Of a DNA stretch of 64,000 nt, positions 1 through 8,347 are shown piece by piece. The notes below the pieces were generated by a model. It saw only the letters and a list, made by a program, of their open reading frames with translations. It was not told the DNA's origin and searched no databases. This DNA is from Azorhizobium sp943371865. Its GTDB lineage: Bacteria > Pseudomonadota > Alphaproteobacteria > Rhizobiales > Xanthobacteraceae. Made by a program: the position numbers and the translations under genes. The DNA lies in contig NZ_CALRWL010000002.1 of assembly GCF_943371865.1 (NCBI RefSeq), forward strand, positions 186,001 to 250,000. The letters are read 5' to 3'. Numbering within the stretch: position 1 is the stretch's first letter; each line of letters opens with the position of its first letter.

Positions 1-2
1 TC

Positions 3-182
3 GAGACGACGCTGACCCGCCTTTACGAAGAGATCCGGGAGCTTGTTGCCGCCCATAGGGAGAGCGTGCTCCGTGTGGCCGATGCACTGCAAACGCGCTT
101 CCATCTGTCCCACGCCGACCTCATCGAACTCATAAGTGACGCAGCACGAAGCTGCGCCGCCTCCGATTCCGAAGCCGCGTGA
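3..182 (+). CDS. C-terminal end of an unidentified protein (partial)
   Basis: The frame is open from the left window edge to a TGA at 180-182 and encodes about 59 residues, mostly amphipathic helix (LYEEIRELVAAHRESVLRVA, then LSHADLIELI). The gene lies 10 bp before the start of the metallophosphoesterase and its stop codon sits next to that gene's ribosome binding site, so the two are probably co-transcribed. The helical tail with an L-s-x-x-D/E-L pattern resembles the end of FtsH/M41-type ATP-dependent peptidases, but this is a guess from a short fragment. Codon use matches the neighbours. Confidence 0.5.
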   Translation, partial: ETTLTRLYEEIRELVAAHRESVLRVADALQTRFHLSHADLIELISDAARSCAASDSEAA

Positions 183-192
183 GGAGGTGACA

Positions 193-936
193 ATGAAACT
201 TTGGATTATGAGCGATCTTCACCTGGATGCGCATCCGTTCGATCTCCGCATTCCCTCGCCGACGCCCGACATGTTGGTGGTCGCCGGCGATGTTGCGACC
301 CCGCTCTCCACCGGGATTCGATGGCTGCGGAAAAGCACGGATCTGCCAATCGTGATGGTCGCCGGAAACGCGGATTTCTACGGCACCCGGCTCGCCGACG
401 AGAAGGCACTGGCCCGGCAGCTTGCGGCGGAGGCGGGGATCCACTTCCTGGAGGAAGATGGGACCATCGCCCAAGGAGTCCGCTTTCTCGGGGCCACACT
501 CTGGACCGACTATACGCTGGATGGCGACTACTTGGGCTCCATGAAGGCAGCAACGGTAGGGATGACCGATCATCGCGAGATCGGGACCGGCTACGGAGCC
601 TTTCGTCCGGAAGATGCAGCGTCAGCTCATCGTCGGGCGCGAGCCTGGCTCGATGGGATGCTCGCGCAGCCCTTCAACGGGCCGACTGTCGTCGTCACCC
701 ACCATGCGCCAACGCCGCGTTCCATCGGCTCGCGCTTTGCCGGAGATCCATTGAACCCTGCGTTCGCATCGGATCTCACCGATCTCATCATTCGGCACGC
801 GCCTGACATTTGGGTGCATGGTCACGTTCACGAGGGGGGCGACTACCGCGTCGGCCTGACGCGCGTGGTCTGCAATCCGAAAGGATATGCATTTGAGCCG
901 ACGGGTTTCATGCCCGACTTCGTTGTCGATATCTGA
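193..936 (+). CDS. calcineurin-like metallophosphoesterase
   Basis: A 247-residue protein with the metallophosphoesterase motifs in order: D8-L-H10 (DLHLD), GDVA, GNAD in place of the usual GNHE, VTHHAP, and the C-terminal VHGHVHE (GHxH). These residues coordinate a di-metal centre that hydrolyses phosphoesters; the substrate cannot be told. The start at 193 is chosen over an in-frame upstream ATG at 136 because GAGGAGGTG lies just before it and because the N-terminus then begins with the family's first beta strand (MKLWIMSDLH). No signal peptide is visible, so it should be cytoplasmic. It follows the partial upstream gene by 10 bp, suggesting an operon. Confidence 0.85.
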   Translation: MKLWIMSDLHLDAHPFDLRIPSPTPDMLVVAGDVATPLSTGIRWLRKSTDLPIVMVAGNADFYGTRLADEKALARQLAAEAGIHFLEEDGTIAQGVRFLGATLWTDYTLDGDYLGSMKAATVGMTDHREIGTGYGAFRPEDAASAHRRARAWLDGMLAQPFNGPTVVVTHHAPTPRSIGSRFAGDPLNPAFASDLTDLIIRHAPDIWVHGHVHEGGDYRVGLTRVVCNPKGYAFEPTGFMPDFVVDI

Positions 937-1086
937 GGACACTGCCAAGGTGAATGCGGTGCGGCTCAGAGTTTATTGCCGATCGCCGGACCCGATCTGT
1001 GTCGGACGTGAATGAGCATTCCCGCGAGTCACACCGTTAATCACTGGGGCTAGCGTGAATGAAAGAATCGCGTTACCTCAGTTCAC

Positions 1087-1617
1087 ATGGACGCAGAAAA
1101 ACTCGAGCGCGCCGAACGCGATTTGCAGCAACAGGAGTTTGATCTCCTGAGTCGCCGAGAAGAGCTGCTGACAAAATTCGTCGAATTGGAACGCGATATA
1201 CAAGAAATCGTTGACCGGTTGATCGACCTGAACGTAGAAGCAAAGTGGCTTGACGGCCGGAGATCTATGCTGGTGGAGTTAGCTGAACGTTCCCCCGTTG
1301 CCGAAGTTGCGCACGTGGCGATGCCTCGTGCGTGGTTGGGGGCGTTCTACTGCATAATTGAGAAATCAGAATCGTTTACATTAAACGATTTCGCTGATGG
1401 TGCTGCGGAGGCAGGCCTAAGGGTAGTGTTCGAGACTATTCGGAACAGGGCGAGCCAATTCAAGGCTTTAGGGTTAATTGAACGCCTTGCGCCGGGCATC
1501 TATCGAATGAGCGATGATCTGTGTGATCAGCTTGAGAGTTACGGCCGGAATCTCGCGCCCATGGTTAAGCAGCTCCGCGCGAAGACAAAGGCCAAAAAAG
1601 TTAGGCTGCCCCGATAA
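1087..1617 (+). CDS. hypothetical protein, coiled coil plus winged-helix-like domain
   Basis: A 176-residue protein I do not recognise. Residues 1-60 are a heptad-rich charged helix (ERAERDLQQQEFDLLSRREE), a likely dimerising coiled coil. Residues 78-150 look like a winged-helix fold (FTLNDFADGAAEAG, then a helix and a GLIERLAPGIYRM wing) of the kind found in phase-variation or restriction-associated regulators. The C-terminus is basic (KAKKVRLPR), compatible with DNA binding. No good ribosome binding site precedes the ATG. Base composition is a little more AT-rich than the flanking genes, which may mean recent acquisition. An inverted repeat overlaps the stop codon. Confidence 0.6.
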   Translation: MDAEKLERAERDLQQQEFDLLSRREELLTKFVELERDIQEIVDRLIDLNVEAKWLDGRRSMLVELAERSPVAEVAHVAMPRAWLGAFYCIIEKSESFTLNDFADGAAEAGLRVVFETIRNRASQFKALGLIERLAPGIYRMSDDLCDQLESYGRNLAPMVKQLRAKTKAKKVRLPR

Positions 1618-1633
1618 AATCCGGGCAGCCTAA
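1601..1633 (+). terminator. hairpin overlapping the stop codon at 1615-1617
   Basis: The 11-bp arms TTAGGCTGCCC (1601-1611) and GGGCAGCCTAA (1623-1633) are perfect inverted repeats around an 11-nt loop that contains the TAA stop. No T run follows, so it is at best a weak intrinsic terminator; it may instead protect the mRNA 3' end or be a recombination scar. Confidence 0.5.
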
Positions 1634-2320
1634 TATCGAGCCCTCACAAAAGGAGAGGCTTATGTAGCAGGGACGTCGCGCGGGTTCGTGTAGCACCCGA
1701 CACGCGCGGCGTCCTGCTGCAAGTAGGCAGATGGCACTAGGCCATGTCAAGTGCCTCGGCGGAGCGGACCCTGCGCCTCCATTGTTTCGGTCCAGTCTCC
1801 GCGTCCAGCACCTCCCATCACTGCTTTGCTGAAGCCTGTTGTCACAGGCGAATCGCAAACGCAGTCTCGAATGTTGAGGTGCTAATATTTCGTGCGCGAG
1901 GTGCGAAATAAACTTGCGCCGCTGCTCCGTTGATCTCTTGTCGAAGCTCCTCTGATTCGGTATCGATTCGGTGCTACACGACGCGTCGGACTGATTTGCC
2001 CCTTGTGGTGTCCGAACCGTTCGGGAATTCCCTCTCCCTCCCCAACTACATTGGGTTTTCCGCCCGCTGCGCCCGGCCTAGTGCCGCGCGGCTGATAGGG
2101 CGGCTGTCTGAGGGACATTGCAGCATCTGGCGAACGCACTCATTGATCGATGAATGGGGCGAAATGCATCGCGTTAGTGAGTAATGACGCAGTAACGGCG
2201 CATTATTTGCCGACTAGCTTGTCGTTGCTCCGCCCTGAGTTGCGACAAGCGTGAATCCACATTCCCGAATCCGAAACTACCAAACGCGGCGCTTTCGCTG
2301 CGAACGAGGAGCCATGTGTC
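1634..2320. other. 687-bp non-coding stretch upstream of tnsA
   Basis: I see no convincing gene here. It holds a bulged long hairpin (1667-1717, listed separately), three loosely related CTTG...GCTCC stretches starting at 1913, 1937 and 2218 (the first two 24 bp apart), and an inverted repeat GCTTGTCG/CGACAAGC (2217-2224 and 2243-2250) close to the tnsA start. In Tn7 the right transposon end with its TnsB sites lies just upstream of tnsA, so an end is expected in this stretch, but I could not fix a TGT...ACA terminus. Confidence 0.45.
1667..1717. repeat. long bulged inverted repeat
   Basis: The arm running GCAGG-g-ACG-t-CGCGC-GGGT from 1667 pairs with a right arm ending at 1717 (ACCCG...CGCGCGGCGTCCTGC). 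About 17 base pairs form, interrupted by a one-base bulge, one mismatch and a five-base bulge (GTGTC side). The loop is TCGTGTAGC. It resembles a folded recombination site or a structured RNA more than a terminator, as there is no T run. Confidence 0.45.
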
Positions 2321-3052
2321 ATGCCCGAGCAGGCAAACCAAAATCATGAGATTCGGTCTCCCGAGAGCAACAAAAAGCCCGGTCGGACGGCTCGCCATGA
2401 AGCAATCTGGCGAGAACCAACGCCTTCCGCGGCAACGCGTCGGCCTGCCCTCCGCAGCCGCAGTTCCGTGCGCGGGTATCTCGTGCATCCGCGGACGGGC
2501 CGCGAGATCGTCTACGAGAGCACGCTCGAGCGTGATCTCGCCTACATGTTCATTGCGGATCCCTCCGTCCGGAGCTTCCAGGAACAGCCTGCGCCGGTAT
2601 TTTATATCGACGATGCAGGCGTGCGGCGCTCTCACACCTTCGACTTTCGCGTTGAATTGATCGACGACAGCCGCCACTCCGTGGCGGTCAAGCCGGCATC
2701 GCGGACCGAGCGCATTGAGCAGACGCTCAAATTTATTCGTGATCAGTCCCCGCAGTATGCTGATCGCATCGAGTTGCGCACCGGTGATCACATCACCCGG
2801 AAGCGGGCTCACGACGCAAAGCTCATCACCTGGGCGCTCCGGCAGCGGGATGATGACGAGGTCTCGGCGCTCTCAGGGCTCGTCGCCGACCTGCGGGGGG
2901 CTACCACCATCGCGACGCTCATCGCGAGCCGCCCGAACGAGCCAGCGGCTTTCATTGCTGTGCTCTGCCTGATCGCCGACGGAACGCTCCACCGCGCCGG
3001 CACCGATCGCCTGACTCGCAGCAGCCGCGTCGAGCGCGCTGCCCGTCGCTGA
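2321..3052 (+). CDS. tnsA: Tn7-like transposition endonuclease TnsA
   Basis: A 243-residue protein whose central region matches the TnsA endonuclease pattern: E70 in YESTLERDL, a FQEQP strand, D108 in HTFDFRVEL and K124 in VAVKPAS. These correspond to the catalytic Glu, Asp and Lys of the restriction-enzyme-like TnsA fold, which cuts the 5' transposon strands while TnsB cuts the 3' strands, giving cut-and-paste movement. The N-terminal 45 residues are polar and unstructured, and the C-terminal ~80 residues would form the winged helix that contacts TnsC. A GAGGAG sequence precedes the ATG. It is the first gene of a four-gene transposition operon and ends 37 bp before tnsB. Confidence 0.85.
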   Translation: MPEQANQNHEIRSPESNKKPGRTARHEAIWREPTPSAATRRPALRSRSSVRGYLVHPRTGREIVYESTLERDLAYMFIADPSVRSFQEQPAPVFYIDDAGVRRSHTFDFRVELIDDSRHSVAVKPASRTERIEQTLKFIRDQSPQYADRIELRTGDHITRKRAHDAKLITWALRQRDDDEVSALSGLVADLRGATTIATLIASRPNEPAAFIAVLCLIADGTLHRAGTDRLTRSSRVERAARR

Positions 3053-3089
3053 TACCTCTGACCCGTTTCGAGCCATGAAGGAGAGGACC

Positions 3090-5249
3090 ATGAACGACCA
3101 GCTTCCCGTACCCTCGTCCAGCGACGGTCAGCCCGCTCGCTTTCGCTTCGCGCCGAGTGATCTCCTGATCATCGAAGGTGTCGAATACACTCCGGTTTCG
3201 CAGGACGAGCATGGCCACGTGCTCGCCCGGCGCAATGACACCAAGTTCCTCGAGACGTTCACCCACGCCCATCTTGACGAGTATCTCAAGAATGGCTTGA
3301 TCGAGCACCGTCCGCAGGAAATCAGTTACAACAAGGTTCGGCTGACCCTGAAGCAGGTCTGCCTCGATGTGGCGGATCTTCCGGAACGTGCCCGTCGCGA
3401 GCTCCTTAGTCGGAAGGCATGGTGCGACCTCTTTCTTGCCGAAGAAGGCAAGAAGGAAGTCTCTCGCTCCGACGCATCCATCCGCGCATTCGTGGCTCGC
3501 CATTTGGCGGGGACGATCGTCGAGCAGCGGGGCCGCGGTCGCCACGGCAGTGAAGACATCAAGATCGAGCATCCGCCGGCTCCGACGACGCTTCGCCGCT
3601 GGCTGAAGATCTATAAGATGTACGGTTTCCAGCCGATGTCTCTCTGCGACAACTACATGGCATCCGGCAACGATTGCTCTCGGTTTTCGGGTGAGCTCAC
3701 GAAGCTCATGGACGAGCATACGAGGCTTTACCTTGACCGGAAGCAGCCCACGCTGAAGAGCGTCCGGGTGAAGCTGTACGACGCTATCCGGATGCGGAAC
3801 ATGCAGCTTGCCGCCGAGGGCAAGGCTACCCTGCCGATTCCGAGCAGGCGCGCGTTTGAAACGGTGGTGAAGAGGCTCGACCCCTTCCAGGTTTATGCCG
3901 CGCGAAACGGCGTCGAGGCGGCGATGAGGAAGTTCAGCATCGTCCGCAATGGCCTCGACGTCACCCGTCCGCTCGAGGTGGTCCAGGGCGATGGCAATAC
4001 CATTCCGCTGTCGACCTTGATGTCGATGACGGAGATCTGGGAGCGCCTTTCGCCTGAAGCGAAGGCGGAAATCGAGCGCAGCCGGCTGAAGGCTTCCGTC
4101 GTTCTCGACGTCGCGACCCGGTGCGTACTCGGGCTCCTCCTGGTGAAGGATGTTTCCAGCGCGAGTTCGGTCGAGACGCTGCGCATGGCCGTCAGTGACA
4201 AGCGGGAAATGGCCCGCTCGCTGAATTGTCGGACGCCCTGGGATATGATGGGCACGTTCGAGACCATCATTACCGACAACGGCCCCGAGTACGCCAACGA
4301 ATGGTTCCAGACGGCGGTGCTGGGGCTGCATGCCGAAGCTTCGTTCCCGCCGGCCGGTGTCCCGCAGATGCGCGGGCACATCGAACGCTTCTTCCGGACG
4401 ATGCACACGGACCTGTTCGGCCGGTTCAGCGGCCGAACTTTCGAGAACGTCGTTCGGAAGGGCGACTATGACGCCGAGGGAAACGCGAGCCTGTTCATCG
4501 ATGACCTTTGGCGGCTGATCGTTCGCTGGGTTGTAGACGTTTATCACAACACCTCGCATGCGGGCCTCGGTGGCGAGACGCCGCGGTCGGCCTGGCTGCG
4601 GCTCACCAAGCTCTATCCGCCGCAGTTGCCGCCCGATGTCGATCGTGCCCGTCATCTGTTCGGGCTCGATATCGACCGGCAGATCGGCAATCACGGTGTC
4701 CGTGTACTCGGCCTGAATTATCAGTCCGTCGAATTGCAGAAGCTGCGCCGGCTGAAGCGCAGTGGGAAGGTCCGTGTGCGGATCGATCGGGCCGACATCG
4801 GGCATATCTCGGTTGAGAAGGACGTTGGCGAGTGGCTGACGGTCGAATGCATCCAGCATGGCTTCGACGGCGTGTCCGCACACCAGTGGATGCTGGCAGC
4901 CGAGCGCGTGCGGCGTAGGAATGCCAACCTCGCGAAGGTGAGCGAGACCATCGTCTTCGAGACCCTTGCCGAGATCGAGGGCATCGCCCGTGCTGCGGAG
5001 GCTCGGGCTGGAATCGAATCCTCACTTCTCGATCACAAGGGCATCGAGGCGTTCGAACGTACTTTCACGAAGGCGTTCGACTTCGATCGGGGCGACGCCG
5101 AATTGCCCCTGTTCGACGATCTCCCCCTCGCAGCGGGCGAGGTCACGCCGAACGACGGATCGTCCCCCGAGCCGACTGAAACTGCCCCTTCCGTGACCGA
5201 TGATCACGACGGTCGGCATGCTCGTGGCACCAGCTTCATGGAGGACTGA
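3090..5249 (+). CDS. tnsB: Tn7-like DDE transposase TnsB (TniA/Mu type)
   Basis: A 719-residue DDE transposase. The integrase core has D301 (VQGDGNTI), D396 (ITDNGPEY) and E432 (MRGHIERFF), a D-D-35-E spacing, followed by an all-beta barrel and a polar acidic tail. The N-terminal 200 residues contain the helix-turn-helix segments that bind the transposon ends. The start at 3090 is preferred to the ATG at 3075 because AAGGAGAGG falls between them. TnsB joins the 3' ends to target DNA and depends on TnsC for activation. Its stop codon is 2 bp from the tnsC start codon, so the two are translationally coupled. Length is typical for the family (about 700 residues). Confidence 0.92.
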   Translation: MNDQLPVPSSSDGQPARFRFAPSDLLIIEGVEYTPVSQDEHGHVLARRNDTKFLETFTHAHLDEYLKNGLIEHRPQEISYNKVRLTLKQVCLDVADLPERARRELLSRKAWCDLFLAEEGKKEVSRSDASIRAFVARHLAGTIVEQRGRGRHGSEDIKIEHPPAPTTLRRWLKIYKMYGFQPMSLCDNYMASGNDCSRFSGELTKLMDEHTRLYLDRKQPTLKSVRVKLYDAIRMRNMQLAAEGKATLPIPSRRAFETVVKRLDPFQVYAARNGVEAAMRKFSIVRNGLDVTRPLEVVQGDGNTIPLSTLMSMTEIWERLSPEAKAEIERSRLKASVVLDVATRCVLGLLLVKDVSSASSVETLRMAVSDKREMARSLNCRTPWDMMGTFETIITDNGPEYANEWFQTAVLGLHAEASFPPAGVPQMRGHIERFFRTMHTDLFGRFSGRTFENVVRKGDYDAEGNASLFIDDLWRLIVRWVVDVYHNTSHAGLGGETPRSAWLRLTKLYPPQLPPDVDRARHLFGLDIDRQIGNHGVRVLGLNYQSVELQKLRRLKRSGKVRVRIDRADIGHISVEKDVGEWLTVECIQHGFDGVSAHQWMLAAERVRRRNANLAKVSETIVFETLAEIEGIARAAEARAGIESSLLDHKGIEAFERTFTKAFDFDRGDAELPLFDDLPLAAGEVTPNDGSSPEPTETAPSVTDDHDGRHARGTSFMED

Positions 5250-5251
5250 GC

Positions 5252-6349
5252 ATGAACACGAATGACCAGCCCACCCCCGAACGCCGCGAGAGCTCCCTTG
5301 AGCGCATGCGGCGCTTGCAGACGACGCAGCGCGCCTCGGTCTCCGACCGCGTTGCAAAGCTTCACTCTGCCTACATCATCTCCGATCGAGACCGCGTCAT
5401 CGGGGAGCGCATCGAGGAGATGATTGATCACTGCCTGCGCGTTCAGGACGCGCGGGAGAGCGGCAACCTCGTTGGCCGCCTCGCCGAGGCCCGGCCTCTG
5501 ATGGTGCTGGGTGAATCCGGCTCGGGGAAGACGCGGAGTCTGACGCGGATTTTTCGGCGGCGGCAGGAGTTCGAAGGCTACGGGGACCGGAGCGTCGACT
5601 GCCCGCTGCTATCCGTCGACGTGCCGTCTCCGTGCACGATGCGGATGCTTGGGATGGCGACCTTGCAGGCCGCCGGCTATCCGGTCACCCGGGAGCTCCG
5701 GGAGGCGGAAGTCTGGCAGATCGTGCCGGCCGTGCTGAAGCAGCGTGGCGTCTACTTCCTGCACTTCGATGAGGTTGGGCACGTCTTGCAGTGCCATAAC
5801 CCCATTGAGATTCAGAAGGTCCGCAACACCTTCAAGTCGCTCATGCAGAGCAAGGACTGGCCCGTTTGGCTGATCCTTTCCGGTACGCCCGACATCGCAG
5901 CCCTTACGCAGGATCCCGCGGATGAGCAGGTATGGCGGCGGGCGCTTCCGCTCTACATCGAGGATATCGACCTCAAGAAGGATGCCAAGCTCGTCCGGGA
6001 TGCGATGCTTGGCCTCGGTCAGGATAAGGGCGAGCTCGACGTACCTCTGTTCTCCGACGACTCCCTCATCGCGCGGCTGATCCACGCGGCGATCAACCGG
6101 TTTGGTATCGTCATCGAGCTCATTCAGGACGCGGTGGAAAACGCACTGCACGGCGGAGCGAAGCGGCTCGAGGTCCGGCATTTCGCCGAAGCCTACAAGC
6201 GCCGGACGGGGTGCGATCCCGACAGCAACGTCTTCACGCAGGACATTTGGGAAAAGATCGACCCGCGTCTCGCACTTCGTCGGCGTGACGGGGAGCTCTA
6301 TGCCCCGGTTGTCGACGAACCGGTCAAGAAGCGCAGGAGGCGCAAGTGA
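5252..6349 (+). CDS. tnsC: Tn7-like AAA+ regulator TnsC (TniB-like)
   Basis: A 365-residue AAA+ ATPase. Walker A is GESGSGKT (residues 87-94), Walker B is FLHFDEVGH with D173/E174, and LSGTPDIAAL is the sensor-1 region, all as in TniB/TnsC. It forms ATP-dependent oligomers on target DNA and links the TniQ-marked site to the TnsAB transposase. The C-terminal run of basic residues (VKKRRRRK) may bind DNA. GGAGG precedes the ATG. The stop TGA shares bases with the tniQ ATG. Confidence 0.92.
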   Translation: MNTNDQPTPERRESSLERMRRLQTTQRASVSDRVAKLHSAYIISDRDRVIGERIEEMIDHCLRVQDARESGNLVGRLAEARPLMVLGESGSGKTRSLTRIFRRRQEFEGYGDRSVDCPLLSVDVPSPCTMRMLGMATLQAAGYPVTRELREAEVWQIVPAVLKQRGVYFLHFDEVGHVLQCHNPIEIQKVRNTFKSLMQSKDWPVWLILSGTPDIAALTQDPADEQVWRRALPLYIEDIDLKKDAKLVRDAMLGLGQDKGELDVPLFSDDSLIARLIHAAINRFGIVIELIQDAVENALHGGAKRLEVRHFAEAYKRRTGCDPDSNVFTQDIWEKIDPRLALRRRDGELYAPVVDEPVKKRRRRK

Positions 6350-8184
6350 TGAATCAGCTTCCCCCGTCCCTAACGACCGCCTTCATGCCCGGCGAGACGC
6401 CGGCGAGCTTCTGCTCGCGCGTCGCTGCTATCGTGGGGCGTTCTGCGCGCCGGTTCTGCCGTGACTTCGGCCTGGCCTTCATGGACATCGTCGACGGGCG
6501 GCCCGAAGCGCTCTCGGCTCTGGCAACTCTTACGCGGGCCAGCGAAGGTGCGCTCGTATCGAACGCGATCGTGCGGTACGAGGAGCGGCAGTTCACGTAT
6601 CGCGGCCACCATCTCGTCCGCGATGCTATGAGCAGGGCGGCGCTCCGCGTCTGTCCTCATTGTCTTCGGAAGGACATCACCGAAGGCCGCGGTCCGGTCA
6701 ATGCGCGGCCCTATGGCCGGGTGATCTGGCTGGTTGAATCCATCCGGACCTGCCCCGAGCACAATGTCGCCCTGTCGGTCATCAGCGAAGACGACCATCC
6801 GCAGCGCGTACACGACTTCTCGCTACTCGTGCAGCCCCATCTTGGGGCCATGGAGGTCATGGCCGAGAGCGCGGGTCACCGTACGCCTTCCAGCCTGGAG
6901 CGTTACCTGCTCCTCCGGCTGGAGGGCAACGCGGAGGCGTCTTGGCTCGACGAGCTGTCCTTCCACGCCGCGGCGAAGTCCAGCGAGGTGATTGGGGCCG
7001 TCATGGGGAGTGGCCCTGATTACCGAGACGAGGAGATGACCGATGCGCTCTGGCATCGTGCCGGCGGCGAAGGCTTCGACATCCTCTCGCGAGGAAAGGA
7101 CGGCGTACGTGACCTGCTGACGGGATTGCAGGAGGCCTTCCCGGGCGAGCGTATTGGCCTTCGCTCGATGTATGGTCGTCTCGAGAGCTGGCTTGGCCAT
7201 GACACCGACGACAGCGCCTACGATCCGCTGCGCCGGATGCTGGCGGAGGTCGCGGCAGAGACGATGCCACTGCCTGCCGGGCGGGGCGCTTTCGGGCATC
7301 AGGTCGAAGGGAGAAGGCTGCACTCGGTTCGCTCGGCGTCGAACGCCTTCGGAATCCATCGCAAGCGACTGCGGAAGCTGCTCCTGCGGGAGGGCCACAT
7401 CTCCGAGGAAACGATGTCGCTCCCGGACGACCGCGTCCAGTTCCCGGCCGATGCTGCCTCGGAGTTTCTGGCGAAGGTGGGAAGGTCGATGTCGTTGAAG
7501 GAGGCACGTGATTATCTCGGACTACCGAGGCCCTTGGAACAGCACCTCCTGAAGGCCGGAATCCTTGCCCCGTTCATTGAGGGAGCGAAGGGCGACATCG
7601 ATCATGCTTTCGATCCCAAGGATCTGGACGATCTGCTGGCGCGGCTGGTATGGGGCGCGCAACCGGCCGGTGCTGAGGACGGGAAGCTGGTCTCCGTCTC
7701 CAAGGCAGCGACGCGAGCATGCGTGTCCGGCGTCGATGTCGTGCGCCTGCTTCTGGATGGTCGGCTCGGAACGGTGCGGCTGGATCCCGGGGAGGGGGCC
7801 TTCGCTGGAATCAGGGTCGATCCGGATGAGATCACCAGGGCCATGAAGCCCGAGCGAGAAGGGCTCTCGCTGCGGCAGGTCGAGAAGAAGATGGAGGCCA
7901 GCACCGCTGTCGTGAAGGCGCTCGTCGACCTTTCGATCCTTCCGTCGAGGACAATCGTCAATCCGATCAGCCGTCAAACCCAGCGAGTCGTCGACGAGGC
8001 TGATCTGGAAGAGTTCCTCGGCCGGTACATCTCGGCCCGGAACCTCGCCCTTCAGCGGTCGATGTACATCGGGAGCGTGACGGCGGCCATGAGGAAGTTG
8101 GACATCGCTCCGGCCTTCCCGCCTGATGAGGTGAAGGCGACCTTCTTCGAGGTCACGCAGGTCCGAGACGTGATCTTCGATTAG
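6349..8184 (+). CDS. tniQ: target-selection protein TniQ/TnsD-like
   Basis: A 611-residue TniQ-family protein. The N-terminal TniQ domain begins with the family's MPGETPASFCSR stretch and carries a zinc-ribbon with CPHC near residue 102 and CPEH about 40 residues later. The remaining 450 residues hold at least two helix-turn-helix-like segments (RSASNAFGIHRKRLRKLL; SVSKAATRACVSGVDVVRLL), as expected for a TnsD-like protein reading a specific attachment sequence. The ATG at 6349 overlaps the tnsC stop and sits 8 bp after AGGAGG. No second TniQ paralogue or Cas gene lies nearby, so target choice probably rests on this protein. The attachment site it recognises is unknown. Confidence 0.88.
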   Translation: MNQLPPSLTTAFMPGETPASFCSRVAAIVGRSARRFCRDFGLAFMDIVDGRPEALSALATLTRASEGALVSNAIVRYEERQFTYRGHHLVRDAMSRAALRVCPHCLRKDITEGRGPVNARPYGRVIWLVESIRTCPEHNVALSVISEDDHPQRVHDFSLLVQPHLGAMEVMAESAGHRTPSSLERYLLLRLEGNAEASWLDELSFHAAAKSSEVIGAVMGSGPDYRDEEMTDALWHRAGGEGFDILSRGKDGVRDLLTGLQEAFPGERIGLRSMYGRLESWLGHDTDDSAYDPLRRMLAEVAAETMPLPAGRGAFGHQVEGRRLHSVRSASNAFGIHRKRLRKLLLREGHISEETMSLPDDRVQFPADAASEFLAKVGRSMSLKEARDYLGLPRPLEQHLLKAGILAPFIEGAKGDIDHAFDPKDLDDLLARLVWGAQPAGAEDGKLVSVSKAATRACVSGVDVVRLLLDGRLGTVRLDPGEGAFAGIRVDPDEITRAMKPEREGLSLRQVEKKMEASTAVVKALVDLSILPSRTIVNPISRQTQRVVDEADLEEFLGRYISARNLALQRSMYIGSVTAAMRKLDIAPAFPPDEVKATFFEVTQVRDVIFD

Positions 8185-8214
8185 CGACCTGTTCGTTGAA
8201 GTCCTGACTCCCTC

Positions 8215-8242
8215 GCCCTCGGCTCCGGCCGGGGGCTTTTTT
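8215..8242 (+). terminator. intrinsic terminator of the tnsABC-tniQ operon
   Basis: GCCCTCGG (8215-8222) and CCGGGGGC (8229-8236) form an 8-bp stem with one T-G wobble, a 6-nt loop and a following run of six T. It starts 31 bp after the tniQ stop. Confidence 0.85.
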
Positions 8243-8256
8243 GTGCCCTGAGCGAT

Positions 8257-8347
8257 GTGAGCCATAGGTTGGCGCAGGTGAGCCAATCTGTGGGGGGCCT
8301 CGTGAGCCAATCTTTGGCTACCAATCGATGCCACCTGCGCCAAACCT
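8257..8347. repeat. tandem direct repeats and inverted repeat, candidate transposase-binding array
   Basis: GTGAGCCA occurs at 8257, 8278 and 8302 (the last two extend to GTGAGCCAATCT), spaced 21 and 24 bp. An inverted repeat encloses two of them: AGGTTGGCGCAGGTG (8266-8280) against CACCTGCGCCAAACCT (8332-8347). A further near copy in the opposite orientation, GATTGGCTCGC, lies at 8519-8529. Spacing of 20-odd bp is what tandem TnsB sites show at Tn7-type ends. No matching array was found upstream of tnsA, so the role is inferred. Confidence 0.5.

Noticed and set aside
2952..4883. A 643-residue minus-strand open frame opposite tnsB
   Set aside because: It is the complement of the DDE transposase coding strand, has no recognisable domain and would overlap tnsB completely.
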